From JALOLG01 sp035557475 (GTDB taxonomy: Bacteria; Actinomycetota; Acidimicrobiia; Acidimicrobiales; Ilumatobacteraceae): a DNA stretch of 64,000 bases. Within the stretch, counting starts at the first letter, position 1. Each line of letters starts with the position of its first letter. The stretch covers positions 1 to 64,000 of the forward strand of contig DATMDV010000113.1 in assembly GCA_035557475.1 (NCBI GenBank). Direction: 5' to 3'. The notes under the pieces are model-generated. The model saw only the letters and a list, made by a program, of their open reading frames with translations, was not told where the DNA came from and did not search any database. Both the position numbers and the translations under genes were made by a program. This document shows positions 16,145-24,302 of the stretch, in pieces.

Positions 16145-18229
16145 TCAGGGCGGGGGAAGGGTTGTCTCGGGAGGGAGCGTGGTCTCCGGAGGCAGCGTGG
16201 TCGTCGTGGTCGTGGTGGTGGTCGTGGTGGCCGGTGCCGTCGCCCGTCCGACGACGAGGGCGACGGTGGAGTTGCGCTCGACCGGGGTCCCGGCGGCGAT
16301 GTCCTGGCTGATCACGAGCCCGTCGTTGGGATCGCCGGGCTGCAACTCGGTGTACGTGACCGACGCCTGGATGTCGTTCGACGCCAGGCTGTTGCGGGCC
16401 TGGGCCTCGGTGAGCCCGCGCACCGGCGGCACGGTCACCTGCCCGGGGCCCGAGCTCACGATCAACGTGACGGTGCTGCCGCGCGGGAGGAGGGTGCCCG
16501 GCTCCGGACGGGTCGCGATCACGGTGCCGGCCGGGATCTCGGCGTCCTGCTGCGACTCGGTGACGACCTCGAACCCGTACTGCTCGCTGGCGAGCAACTG
16601 CGTCGCGACGTCGACGGAATCGCCGATGACGCTGGCCGGGATGGCGATCTGCTGGGGGCCACCGGAGACGTAGATCGTGATCCGGGTGTCCTGCCTGACC
16701 CGCTCGCCACCGGCCGGTTCGGTGCGGATCACGAGGCCGCTGTCGAGGTCGTTCTCCTCGCTCACCTCGTCGATCGCGAACCCCTCGGCGCCAAGGATGT
16801 CGCGGGCCTCCTGCAGCGTCCGCCCGGCGACGTTGGGGATCTGGACCAGATCGGGGGTCGGACGGTAGAACAGCTTGATGATCGTCCCCGGCGTGACGAG
16901 CGTGCCGGCGGGCGGATCGGTGCGGTGGACGAAGTCCTCGGCGACGACGGGGTTCTCCTCGGCGACGACCTCGTACGCCAGATCCTGAGCCCGCAGCGCG
17001 GCGGTGACCTCGGCGAGGCGCTGGTTGGTGTAGTCGGGGAGCGTGATCCCGACCGTCTCGGAGTCGTCCTTGTTGAGGGCCTGGAACAGCAGCACGCCAC
17101 CGGCGACGAGCGCGATGAGGGCGACGAACGCGGCCAACGCGTACCAGCCGGTGCGGGAGTGACCATCCTCGTAGTAGTGGGCCGCCGGCGAGGCGCCGGG
17201 CGGGTAGCCGGCCATGCTCGACGGGGCGGTGGTCGGCGACATCGCGGTGGTGACCATCGGCATCCCCGACGGGCTGACGGTGCGGGTAGGCCCCGGCGAC
17301 GTGGTGACCGTGGTGGGGGGTGCCGTGACCGGCGCCGCGGTGGTGCGCGCCTGCGAGCCGGCGACGGCCGAGACGAGCGCCTGCACCTGCTCGCCGTTGC
17401 GGAACCGGCGCAGGTCGTCACGCAGAGCGTGGGCGCTCGGGTAGCGCAGCTTGGGGTCCTTGGCGAGCAGCTTGGCGATGATCGCCTCGAACGGACGGGG
17501 GATGTCGGCGACGATCTGGTTGAGCGGCTGGGGCGGGTCGTGGACCTGCTTGTAGGCGATGCTCACCGGGTTCTCGCCGGTGAACGGCGGCCGCCCGGCG
17601 ACCATCTCGTACATCACGATGCCGAGCGAGTACAGGTCGCTGCGCGGGTCGGGCTGGGCGCCCTGGGCCTGCTCGGGGGAGAAGTACGACGCCGTGCCCA
17701 TCACCGCTCCGGCCTGGGTGAGGTTCGACTCGGTGGGGGCGTTCATGGCCCTCGCGATGCCGAAGTCGGCGACCTTCACCTGACCGTTCGAGCCGATCAG
17801 GATGTTGGCGGGCTTGATGTCGCGGTGGGCGAGGCCGGCCTCGTGGGCGAAGCCGAGGGCGGCCGCCACCTCACTCGCGATCTCGGCCGCCTGCTTGGCG
17901 GTCAACTGGCGGTTGGTGCGCAGGATCTCGGCCAGCGTCCGGCCTTGCACGTACTCCATGGTGATGAAGTAGGTGCCGGAGTACTTGCCCCAGTCGTAGA
18001 CGTTGACGATGTTCGGGTGGCTCAAGTTGGCGGCCGCTTGGGCCTCGCGCCGAAAGCGCTCGACGAAGTTCGGGTCGATGGCGAACTCGGGGAACAGCAC
18101 CTTGACCGCCACCTGGCGGTCGAGCAGGAGATCGCGGGCGAGGAACACGTCGGCCATACCGCCGCGCCCGATGCGCTTGTGGATCTCGTAGCGGTCGTTG
18201 ATGACCGTCGCTTCGCCGCTGTTGTTCAC
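16145..18229 (-). CDS. pknB: PASTA-domain Ser/Thr protein kinase PknB
   Basis: 694-residue receptor kinase controlling cell-wall synthesis and division. The kinase domain occupies residues ~12-275: P-loop GRGGMADVF, catalytic loop HRDIKPANIL, DFGIARAM. A Pro/Thr linker, one transmembrane helix (WYALAAFVALIALVAGGVLL) and four extracellular PASTA repeats follow, which in this family sense muropeptides and lipid II. It ends in a Thr-rich tail and ETTLPPETTLPPP. GTG 18229 has GGGAGG about 9 nt upstream. It is the last gene of the fhaA-fhaB-pstP-rodA-pbpA-pknB series, 103 nt after pbpA. No pknA lies between, unlike in Mycobacterium. Confidence 0.95.
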   Translation of the reverse strand: MNNSGEATVINDRYEIHKRIGRGGMADVFLARDLLLDRQVAVKVLFPEFAIDPNFVERFRREAQAAANLSHPNIVNVYDWGKYSGTYFITMEYVQGRTLAEILRTNRQLTAKQAAEIASEVAAALGFAHEAGLAHRDIKPANILIGSNGQVKVADFGIARAMNAPTESNLTQAGAVMGTASYFSPEQAQGAQPDPRSDLYSLGIVMYEMVAGRPPFTGENPVSIAYKQVHDPPQPLNQIVADIPRPFEAIIAKLLAKDPKLRYPSAHALRDDLRRFRNGEQVQALVSAVAGSQARTTAAPVTAPPTTVTTSPGPTRTVSPSGMPMVTTAMSPTTAPSSMAGYPPGASPAAHYYEDGHSRTGWYALAAFVALIALVAGGVLLFQALNKDDSETVGITLPDYTNQRLAEVTAALRAQDLAYEVVAEENPVVAEDFVHRTDPPAGTLVTPGTIIKLFYRPTPDLVQIPNVAGRTLQEARDILGAEGFAIDEVSEENDLDSGLVIRTEPAGGERVRQDTRITIYVSGGPQQIAIPASVIGDSVDVATQLLASEQYGFEVVTESQQDAEIPAGTVIATRPEPGTLLPRGSTVTLIVSSGPGQVTVPPVRGLTEAQARNSLASNDIQASVTYTELQPGDPNDGLVISQDIAAGTPVERNSTVALVVGRATAPATTTTTTTTTTTLPPETTLPPETTLPPP

Positions 18230-18332
18230 TGGTTCTGCCTCCCCCACCCCATCCCGGTGGAGGATGTCGAGCGAGGAACGTCTTCCGAGGTTATCGACCT
18301 CGATCCAAGGTTGATGGTCATCGCACCGGCGC

Positions 18333-19943
18333 TCATCCGCCGCCTCCACCGGTGTTCGGCGGCCCGGTTGCCGGTACGTCGGGCGGATCGACCGACGGCA
18401 CGGCGGTCGAATCGGGAGTCGAACCCGGGGTCGAGTCGGTGGTCGGCGGCAACAGGGCGGCCGCGTCGGCCGCGAACACCGCATCGAGCATCGCCTTGGC
18501 GATCGGCCCCGCCACCCGCCCGCCGGTGCCGGCCGAGATCTCCTCGTTGGTGCCCTTCAGCATCACGACGACCGCGTACTTCGGCGCATCGGCCGGTGCG
18601 AACGCCGTGATCCAAAGGTGCGACGCCTCAGGCTCGCCGGCGGCGTTCAGCTGGGCGGTTCCGGTCTTGGCGGCGACGGGGATGCCGCCTTCGAGCCCGA
18701 TGCAGCAGCTCGCCGTGCCGCGCAGGGCGACGCCGATCATCAGGTCGGTCATGATGGCCGCGGTGCCCGGCGTGATCGGCGTCTTCCACGCCTCCGGCTG
18801 AGTGCGGTTGAGCACCCGACCCTGGTGGTCGAGCTCGGCATCGACCACGTAGGGCTTCATCATCACGCCACCGTTGGCCACCGTGGCGGATGCCATCGCC
18901 ATGTGGATCGGCACCAGCTGATCCTCGTTCTGACCGAACCCCCGAATCGCGAGCAGCGGCAGGTTCTCAGGGAGGTTCGACGTGTCGCCGATCGTGCTGG
19001 CGACCGGGCGGGGGAGGTCGATCGGGATCGGTTCGCCGAATCCCCACCGCGTTGTTCCGGCGATGAACCGCTCCGGCCCGAGATCGACCGCGATGCGCGC
19101 GAACGGCGTGTTGCAACTCCTCGCGAACACGGTGGCGAGGTCGCCGCCGCACGTCGATCCGTCGTAGTTCTCGACCGGGTCGGTCGTCTGCGGTGGCACG
19201 TACTGGCTCTCGTCGGCGAAGAACGTCTCGAGGTTGACCACTCCGTCGTCGAGGGCGACGCTCGTGGTGAACACCTTGAACACCGAGCCCGGCATGTACC
19301 GCTGCTGGTAGGCGTTGGCGAGCAGGGGATCGCGGGGATCGGCCTGGAGCTCGGTCAGCGCGGCGAAGGCGGCGTCATAGTCGGGATCAGCGATCAGGTT
19401 GGGGTCGAAGCTCGGGTAGCTCCACATCGCCCTCACCGCGCCGGTGGCCGTCTCGAGCACGACGATCGAGCCCTCCCGCGGACCGAGCAGGAACTTGGCG
19501 GTCTGCTGGAGATCGTGACGCAGGGTCAGCTGGATCGAGCCCGACGTGTCGGAATCGCCGCCGAACAGGGCCGGGATGGCACGCAGCTGTTGCTCCGCGG
19601 TCGAGCCGGTGAGGATCTCGGTCCGCGTACGTTCGACCTGTGTCGAGCCGAGCGCGAACGTGTGGTATCCGGTCACGTTCGCGAACAGATCGCCGGTCGG
19701 GTACTGGCGCACGAACTTGACGTCGCTGTCGGCCTCGGCCGGGACCGATCGGGCGACGATCACGTCGTCGGCAGTGACGATCGGACCGCGCGGCTTGTCG
19801 AAGTCGCGGAGCAACTGGCGGGTGTTGTCGGGTTGCGACTCGAGCTGTTCCTCCCGGTTGACCTGCCAGTAGTTCAGCGCCGCGAACAGCGCGATGTAGC
19901 AGGCGATGAGCGCGACCGCGAGCTGGCGGATCTTGCGGTTCAC
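18333..19943 (-). CDS. pbpA: Class B penicillin-binding protein PbpA (transpeptidase)
   Basis: 536-residue peptidoglycan transpeptidase anchored by one N-terminal helix (LAVALIACYIALFAALNYW). Active-site motifs are in order: SVFK (Ser nucleophile, in MPGSVFKVFTTS), SCN (in FARSCNTPF) and KTG (in VAAKTGTAQ). It cross-links glycan strands during septation or elongation together with the RodA glycosyltransferase encoded just upstream. GTG 19943 overlaps the rodA stop by 4 nt (GTGA). The C-terminus is a Pro/Thr-rich extension ending in poly-Gly. Regulation by PknB phosphorylation is known for mycobacterial PbpA; not visible here. Confidence 0.95.
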   Translation of the reverse strand: MNRKIRQLAVALIACYIALFAALNYWQVNREEQLESQPDNTRQLLRDFDKPRGPIVTADDVIVARSVPAEADSDVKFVRQYPTGDLFANVTGYHTFALGSTQVERTRTEILTGSTAEQQLRAIPALFGGDSDTSGSIQLTLRHDLQQTAKFLLGPREGSIVVLETATGAVRAMWSYPSFDPNLIADPDYDAAFAALTELQADPRDPLLANAYQQRYMPGSVFKVFTTSVALDDGVVNLETFFADESQYVPPQTTDPVENYDGSTCGGDLATVFARSCNTPFARIAVDLGPERFIAGTTRWGFGEPIPIDLPRPVASTIGDTSNLPENLPLLAIRGFGQNEDQLVPIHMAMASATVANGGVMMKPYVVDAELDHQGRVLNRTQPEAWKTPITPGTAAIMTDLMIGVALRGTASCCIGLEGGIPVAAKTGTAQLNAAGEPEASHLWITAFAPADAPKYAVVVMLKGTNEEISAGTGGRVAGPIAKAMLDAVFAADAAALLPPTTDSTPGSTPDSTAVPSVDPPDVPATGPPNTGGGGG

Positions 19944-21358
19944 GATCCGCTCATCTCGCGGGGCATCTCGGTGGGGCCGTAGCGCCGTTCGTGGCGACGC
20001 AGCCGCCACGCCGCCCAGCGCTCCCGTGGTGTCGGATCGTCGGGGAGCTCACCGAGGCGGCGGGCGCCGGCGTCGCTCAGGCGCAGCAACAGCGCCAGCA
20101 GGATGTAGTTCGACAACAGCGACGAGCCGCCGTAGCTGACGAACGGCAACGTGATGCCCGTGAGGGGCACGACCTTGATGACGCCGCCCATGATGATGAA
20201 CGCCTGGACGCCGACGATCGTGGTGAGCCCGACGGCGAGCAGCTTCTCGAACGTGCGGTCGGTGCGCAACGCGATGCGCAGGCCGGCGCCGATGATCAGC
20301 AGGTACGACATCAGGATCGCGGTGGCACCGATCAGGCCGAGCTCTTCGCCGATGGCGGCGAAGATGAAGTCGTTCTGCGCCTCGGGGACCTTGTCGGGGC
20401 TGCCTCGCCCGAGTCCCGTGCCGACCACCCCGCCATCCGCGATGCCGTACAGCGCCTGGACGATCTGGTACCCCTTGTCGAGCGAGCGCGACCACGGGTC
20501 GATCCAGATGTCGACGCGGGTCTGCACGTGCCCGAACGTGCGCCACGCGACGAATGCCGCACCGCCGAACATCAACGCGCCGAGCACGAGGTACGACGCC
20601 CGCTCGGTGGCGACCCACATCATCACGACGAACAGCGTGAAGAACAGCAACGACGAGCCGAGGTCCTTCTGGCCGACCATCACCACGACCGAGAACGCCC
20701 AGGCGACGAGCACCGGCAGGATGTGGCGCGGCTCGGGGAGCCCGATCGGCCCGATCCTCCAGGTGCCGGCGGCGATCAGCTCGCGACGCTCGGCGAGGTA
20801 CCCGGCGAAGAAGATCGCGAACGCCAGCTTGGCGAACTCGCCGGGCTGGAAGTTGATCGGCCCCAGGTTCACCCAGATCTCGGCGCCGCCCACCGAGTAG
20901 CCGAGTCCGGGCACCATCGGCATGAGGAGCAGCACCGCGCCGCCGGCGAACAGCGTCCACTTGTAGCGGGCGAGGTCGGTCGCCCGCTGGACGAACAGCA
21001 ACGTGGCGATGAACGCCCCGACCGCGATCAGGCTCCAGGTGGTCTGCAAGCTGGCGAGGCGCTGGTCGAGGCGGGTGATCATCACGTAACCGACGCCGTG
21101 CAGGAGGGCGACGAGCGGCAGCAACGTGCCATCGGCGCCCCGGGCCAGCACCCTGACCGCGATGTGGGCGGCGCCGACGAGGCCGAGGATGATCGCGAGG
21201 AACGGGACGACCCGGGCTGGGATGACGGCATTAGCCCCGAGCGACGCGATCACGTACGCCGCGCACGTGATCATCCCCGCCATGACCACCAGCGTCAGCT
21301 CGGTGTTGCGCCGGCTCTTGACGAGCCGTGAGGTGCCGGCGAGCGAGGTCGCGGCCAT
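19940..21358 (-). CDS. rodA: SEDS peptidoglycan glycosyltransferase RodA/FtsW
   Basis: 472-residue polytopic membrane protein with about 10-12 helices of the SEDS family, which polymerises lipid II into glycan strands. Signatures: SVGGAEIWVNLGPINFQPGEFAK, MVGQKDLGSSLLF with the catalytic-type Asp, YQIVQALYGIADGGVVGTGLGRG and GITLPFVSYGGSSLLSNYI. ATG 21358 overlaps the pstP stop (TGATG), so translation is coupled; the frame reads further upstream only as antisense-like sequence. It works with PbpA, whose gene overlaps its 3' end. Confidence 0.95.
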   Translation of the reverse strand: MAATSLAGTSRLVKSRRNTELTLVVMAGMITCAAYVIASLGANAVIPARVVPFLAIILGLVGAAHIAVRVLARGADGTLLPLVALLHGVGYVMITRLDQRLASLQTTWSLIAVGAFIATLLFVQRATDLARYKWTLFAGGAVLLLMPMVPGLGYSVGGAEIWVNLGPINFQPGEFAKLAFAIFFAGYLAERRELIAAGTWRIGPIGLPEPRHILPVLVAWAFSVVVMVGQKDLGSSLLFFTLFVVMMWVATERASYLVLGALMFGGAAFVAWRTFGHVQTRVDIWIDPWSRSLDKGYQIVQALYGIADGGVVGTGLGRGSPDKVPEAQNDFIFAAIGEELGLIGATAILMSYLLIIGAGLRIALRTDRTFEKLLAVGLTTIVGVQAFIIMGGVIKVVPLTGITLPFVSYGGSSLLSNYILLALLLRLSDAGARRLGELPDDPTPRERWAAWRLRRHERRYGPTEMPREMSGS

Positions 21359-22662
21359 CAAGGTCCCGACGTCGCCGAACCCGCAACGGTTGTCGTGGTG
21401 GTGGTGGTCGTCGTCGTGGTGGTTGTCGTGGTGGTGGTAGTGCTTGTCGTCGTCGTGGTCGACTCCAGGCGGTCCTGCACGAAGTTGGCGGCGTTGCGTT
21501 GCGATTCGAAGCGCTGACGGTCTTCGACGAGGTCGATCGAATCGTCGTCGAGCTCGTCGCGCGAGAACGGCGTGACCGCTTCGACGGTCGGATCGAACCA
21601 CAGCACACCGTCGGGACGCCCCTTGTAGATGACGACCTGGTCGGACTCGTCGAAGGCGACGAAGTAGCCGTCGCGCGCCCACGCGGCGAGGATCGTGAAC
21701 CCGGCGACGAGCACCGCTGCGACGCCGACGACGGCGAGGAAGCGCAGGAAGCGGCTGCGTTTGCGAGGCGCGACCGCAGGGACGTCCTCGTCGACGGGTG
21801 CCGGCGCCGCCGGCGGGATCATCACCGGCTCGAACTCACCGGTGTCGACATCGACATCGACACTCGCCTGCGGCGGTGCCCAGGCCGGGATGATGTCGAG
21901 CTCTTCGGTCGGGTCAGGTGGAGGGAGCCCGTCGAGCACGTCGACGACGACAACGGTGATGTTGTCGTGTCCGCCCCGTTCGTTGGCGACGCGAATGAGC
22001 TCGTCGGCGGCGCGCTGCGGATCGGCGGTCTCGATCAGCACGTTGGCGATGTCCTCGTCGACGACCTCGTCGACGAGGCCGTCGCTGCACAGCACGTACC
22101 GGTCGCCGGTGACGATCGGAAGCGTCCACGAGTCGACGCGCACGGCCGACTCGATCCCGAGCGCGCGGGTGACGATGTTGCGGCGCGGGTGGCTGCGCGC
22201 CTCGTCGCGGCTGATGTGGCCCTCGGCGACGAGCTCCTGCACGTAACTGTGGTCGATCGTGAGCTGGCGCAGCTTGCCGTGGCGGATCAGGTAGGTGCGT
22301 GAATCACCGACGTTGGCGAGCGCGAACACCTCGCCGTCGTGCGGGTCGGCGACGACCGCCAGCGACGTGACTGTGGTGCCCATGCCCTGCTGGTCGGAGT
22401 TGGCGATCGCGGCTCGGAAGATGTCGCCGTTCGCGTCGCCGATGGCGGCGACGAGGTCGGACATCGTGGCGCCGTCGGCCACGCGCGCCTGCATCCGCTC
22501 GATCGCCAGGCGGCTCGCGATCTCGCCGGCCTGGTGACCGCCCATCCCGTCGGCGACGACGAACAGCCCCGGCGTCGCGAGGTACTGGTCCTCGTTCTGG
22601 GCCCGCAGCTGTCCCGGGTGGGTGGCCGACCCCCAGCGCAGATCAGCCATCGCCGCCACCAT
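21358..22662 (-). CDS. pstP: PP2C-type Ser/Thr phosphatase PstP
   Basis: 434 residues. A cytoplasmic PP2C domain (1-240) has metal-binding motifs NEDQYL, VVADGMGGHQAGE, NVGDSRTYLI, LCSDGLVDEV and GGHDNITVVVV. It is followed by a juxtamembrane stretch, one helix (FLAVVGVAAVLVAGFTILA) and an outer domain ending in a long poly-Thr tail. It removes phosphate from PknB and FHA proteins. It is shorter than mycobacterial PstP. ATG 22662 or ATG 22650 (MADLRWGS, with GGTGG upstream) are both possible starts. Linked downstream to rodA. Confidence 0.94.
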   Translation of the reverse strand: MVAAMADLRWGSATHPGQLRAQNEDQYLATPGLFVVADGMGGHQAGEIASRLAIERMQARVADGATMSDLVAAIGDANGDIFRAAIANSDQQGMGTTVTSLAVVADPHDGEVFALANVGDSRTYLIRHGKLRQLTIDHSYVQELVAEGHISRDEARSHPRRNIVTRALGIESAVRVDSWTLPIVTGDRYVLCSDGLVDEVVDEDIANVLIETADPQRAADELIRVANERGGHDNITVVVVDVLDGLPPPDPTEELDIIPAWAPPQASVDVDVDTGEFEPVMIPPAAPAPVDEDVPAVAPRKRSRFLRFLAVVGVAAVLVAGFTILAAWARDGYFVAFDESDQVVIYKGRPDGVLWFDPTVEAVTPFSRDELDDDSIDLVEDRQRFESQRNAANFVQDRLESTTTTTSTTTTTTTTTTTTTTTTTTVAGSATSGP

Positions 22663-22692
22663 TCGACGCGTCGTGACATTGCTCGGCGCGAA

Positions 22693-23214
22693 TCACTGCG
22701 CCTCCAAGACGGTGTAACCGATCTGAACGCGATCGCCGGGGTGCAGCAACTTGATGCCGGCGACCTTGTTGCCGTTGAGGTACGAGCCGTTGGTCGATCC
22801 GAGATCCTCGAGCACCGGTTGTCCCTCGTGTTCGAAGACGCGGGCGTGGAGGCTCGACACGAACGTGTCGTCGGGGATCGTGATCGTGCACTTGGTGTCG
22901 CGACCGATCGTGATCTCGCGGTTGAGAGCGTATGCCTGACCGCGCGCCGCCTTGGGCTCGAGCACGACGAGCCGGGCGGCCCGCCCGGCGCGACCCGCGG
23001 GTGGTCGGATCGCGCGCCGCTTGCGGGGCGCCGGCCGCACCGCCGGCACGGTCGGCGCGCTGGGGTCTGGCATCGGTGATTGGATCGGGCCGCCGACCCT
23101 GGCGTTGCCTGGCGCGCGGACCTCGCTCCACACCGCCCACAGCACGCGGGCGAAGAAGAGGTACAGCAGTGCCAGGAGCACCAGCTTCAAGATGTCGAGG
23201 ACTTGTTCCGTCAT
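22693..23214 (-). CDS. fhaB: FHA-domain protein FhaB (FipA-like)
   Basis: 173 residues: one N-terminal transmembrane helix (LDILKLVLLALLYLFFARVLW), a basic Pro/Arg linker, then an FHA domain with ITIGRDTKCTI, SSLHARVFEHEGQPVLEDLGSTNGSYLNG. FHA domains bind phosphothreonine. In Mycobacterium FhaB/FipA is a PknB partner at the septum. Its place between fhaA and pstP is conserved. It is separated from pstP by about 30 nt and from fhaA by 18 nt, so all are probably in one operon. Confidence 0.92.
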   Translation of the reverse strand: MTEQVLDILKLVLLALLYLFFARVLWAVWSEVRAPGNARVGGPIQSPMPDPSAPTVPAVRPAPRKRRAIRPPAGRAGRAARLVVLEPKAARGQAYALNREITIGRDTKCTITIPDDTFVSSLHARVFEHEGQPVLEDLGSTNGSYLNGNKVAGIKLLHPGDRVQIGYTVLEAQ

Positions 23215-23232
23215 GGCGGTGTCGGATGAGGG

Positions 23233-23895
23233 TCAGGACGCCTCGAACCGGACGTGTGTCGATCCGATGCTCACGATGTCGCCGTCCTGCAAACGGTGCT
23301 CGCCCGAGATCCGGGCCCCGTTGACCATCGTGCCGTTGGTGGATCCGAGGTCGATCACCGAGAAGCCATTCCCGGTGCGCCGGACCTCGGCGTGGCGGCG
23401 GCTGACGTTGTGGTCGGGCAGGGTGAGCTGGCTGTCGGAGAGGCGGCCGATGGTGAGTGGCTTGTCGCGCAGCTCGATCCGCTCGCCAGACGGCAGCACG
23501 AGCGCACCGAGCGGCGAGCCGCCTGGCGACTGGCGGAGCTGCGACGCGATGCCGAAGCGGCCCGGCTTCAACGAGTTCTCGACCCGGAGCAGCACGCTCA
23601 CCGGGCCCATGAAGTGGTACCCCTCCTCGCGGGCGTATTCGCGGGCTGCCTCGACGAGCTCGGTGCGCAGCGCGTCCTCGATGTCGGCGAACCCGGAGTG
23701 GTCCTCGGGCGAGAGGTGGATCGTGAATTCGTTGGGCACCATCCGGCGGCCTTTGACGTCGACGGAGCGTTGGTCGTCCATCTCGCGGATCAAGCGGCGG
23801 CCGAGCTCGATCGGCCGGATGGTGTTGCTGGCGCGGCGCGAGAACACGCCCTCGACCATACGCTCTAGCCGCCGTTCGAGAGATTGCATGCCCAT
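23233..23895 (-). CDS. fhaA: FHA-domain protein FhaA (DUF3662-FHA)
   Basis: 220 residues. The N-terminal DUF3662 domain (about 1-115: LERRLERMVEGVFSRR, VPNEFTIHLSPEDHSGF) is joined to a C-terminal FHA domain (LTIGRLSDSQLTL, NVSRRHAEVRR, DLGSTNGTMVNG). FhaA in Mycobacterium binds phosphorylated MviN/MurJ and thereby tunes lipid II export. Here the long disordered middle region of the mycobacterial protein (about 527 residues) is absent. It is the promoter-proximal gene of the cluster, with tRNA-Leu divergent. ATG 23889 is an alternative start. Confidence 0.92.
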   Translation of the reverse strand: MGMQSLERRLERMVEGVFSRRASNTIRPIELGRRLIREMDDQRSVDVKGRRMVPNEFTIHLSPEDHSGFADIEDALRTELVEAAREYAREEGYHFMGPVSVLLRVENSLKPGRFGIASQLRQSPGGSPLGALVLPSGERIELRDKPLTIGRLSDSQLTLPDHNVSRRHAEVRRTGNGFSVIDLGSTNGTMVNGARISGEHRLQDGDIVSIGSTHVRFEAS

Positions 23896-23968
23896 GCTGG
23901 TGGTCGAGGCTACTGGTGTACCGGGTTGGGCGGCCGCGCGCGAACAGCTAGCGTTCAGGCCTCCACTC

Positions 23969-24051
23969 GGGCGAGTGGCGGAATGGCAGACGCGCTGGCT
24001 TCAGGTGCCAGTGAGGGCAACCTCGTGGGGGTTCAAGTCCCCCCTCGCCCA
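23969..24051 (+). tRNA. tRNA-Leu (CAG anticodon)
   Basis: 83-nt cloverleaf checked by eye. The acceptor stem GGGCGAG pairs with CTCGCCC (24044-24050). The anticodon stem CTGGC/GCCAG holds the loop TTCAGGT with CAG at 24002-24004. The long variable arm has GAGG/CCTC, typical of leucine tRNA, and the T arm is GGGGG-TTCAAGT-CCCCC. Discriminator A; CCA is not fully encoded. It reads CTG, a common Leu codon here. A Leu tRNA next to fhaA also occurs in Mycobacterium tuberculosis. Confidence 0.96.
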
Positions 24052-24055
24052 CCGC

Positions 24056-24202
24056 TCAGTGGGACAACGGTGAGCCGCCTTGCAGGACGGTGACGCCCGG
24101 ACGACCGCAGGGGCATCGGAAATAGACGACGAGACCTTGCGACGTGCGGTGGCTCGACAGCCACGACGAGCGATCCGCGATCACCGTTTCTCGTCTGTCC
24201 AT
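24056..24202 (-). CDS. Putative 48-residue CxC zinc-ribbon-like small protein
   Basis: Tentative small gene. Translation from ATG 24202 gives RSSWLSSHRTSQGLVVYF then RCPCG, a Cys-x-Cys-Gly knuckle after a His, and a stop at 24056. The pattern SHRT-S-x-G-V-V-x-Y-x-RC-x-CG resembles very small actinobacterial proteins I remember with a truncated zinc-ribbon look, but only two Cys are present. Nothing else fills the roughly 250 nt between the tRNA and the haloperoxidase gene. An in-frame start at 24295 would add a leader. Confidence 0.4.
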   Translation of the reverse strand: MDRRETVIADRSSWLSSHRTSQGLVVYFRCPCGRPGVTVLQGGSPLSH

Positions 24203-24302
24203 GCACCGGCATGCGGCCGCGGCGGGCAGCGAAAGCGATGAGCTTCGCCAAACCTGTCGACCAGGAACCTGATTCGGAACAGCTCTTCGCGTCATCTCGC
24301 GA

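Noticed and set aside
16099..16311. 70-codon frame starting MKFRRPQ
   Set aside because: It begins inside the 45-bp palindrome and reads the antisense of pknB.
16139..18610. 823-codon plus-strand frame over pknB
   Set aside because: Antisense shadow; Arg/Gly-rich without domains.
21377..21475. Possible microsatellite or sequencing error in the Thr tract
   Set aside because: Codons vary in the third base and the frame stays open, so it is coding.
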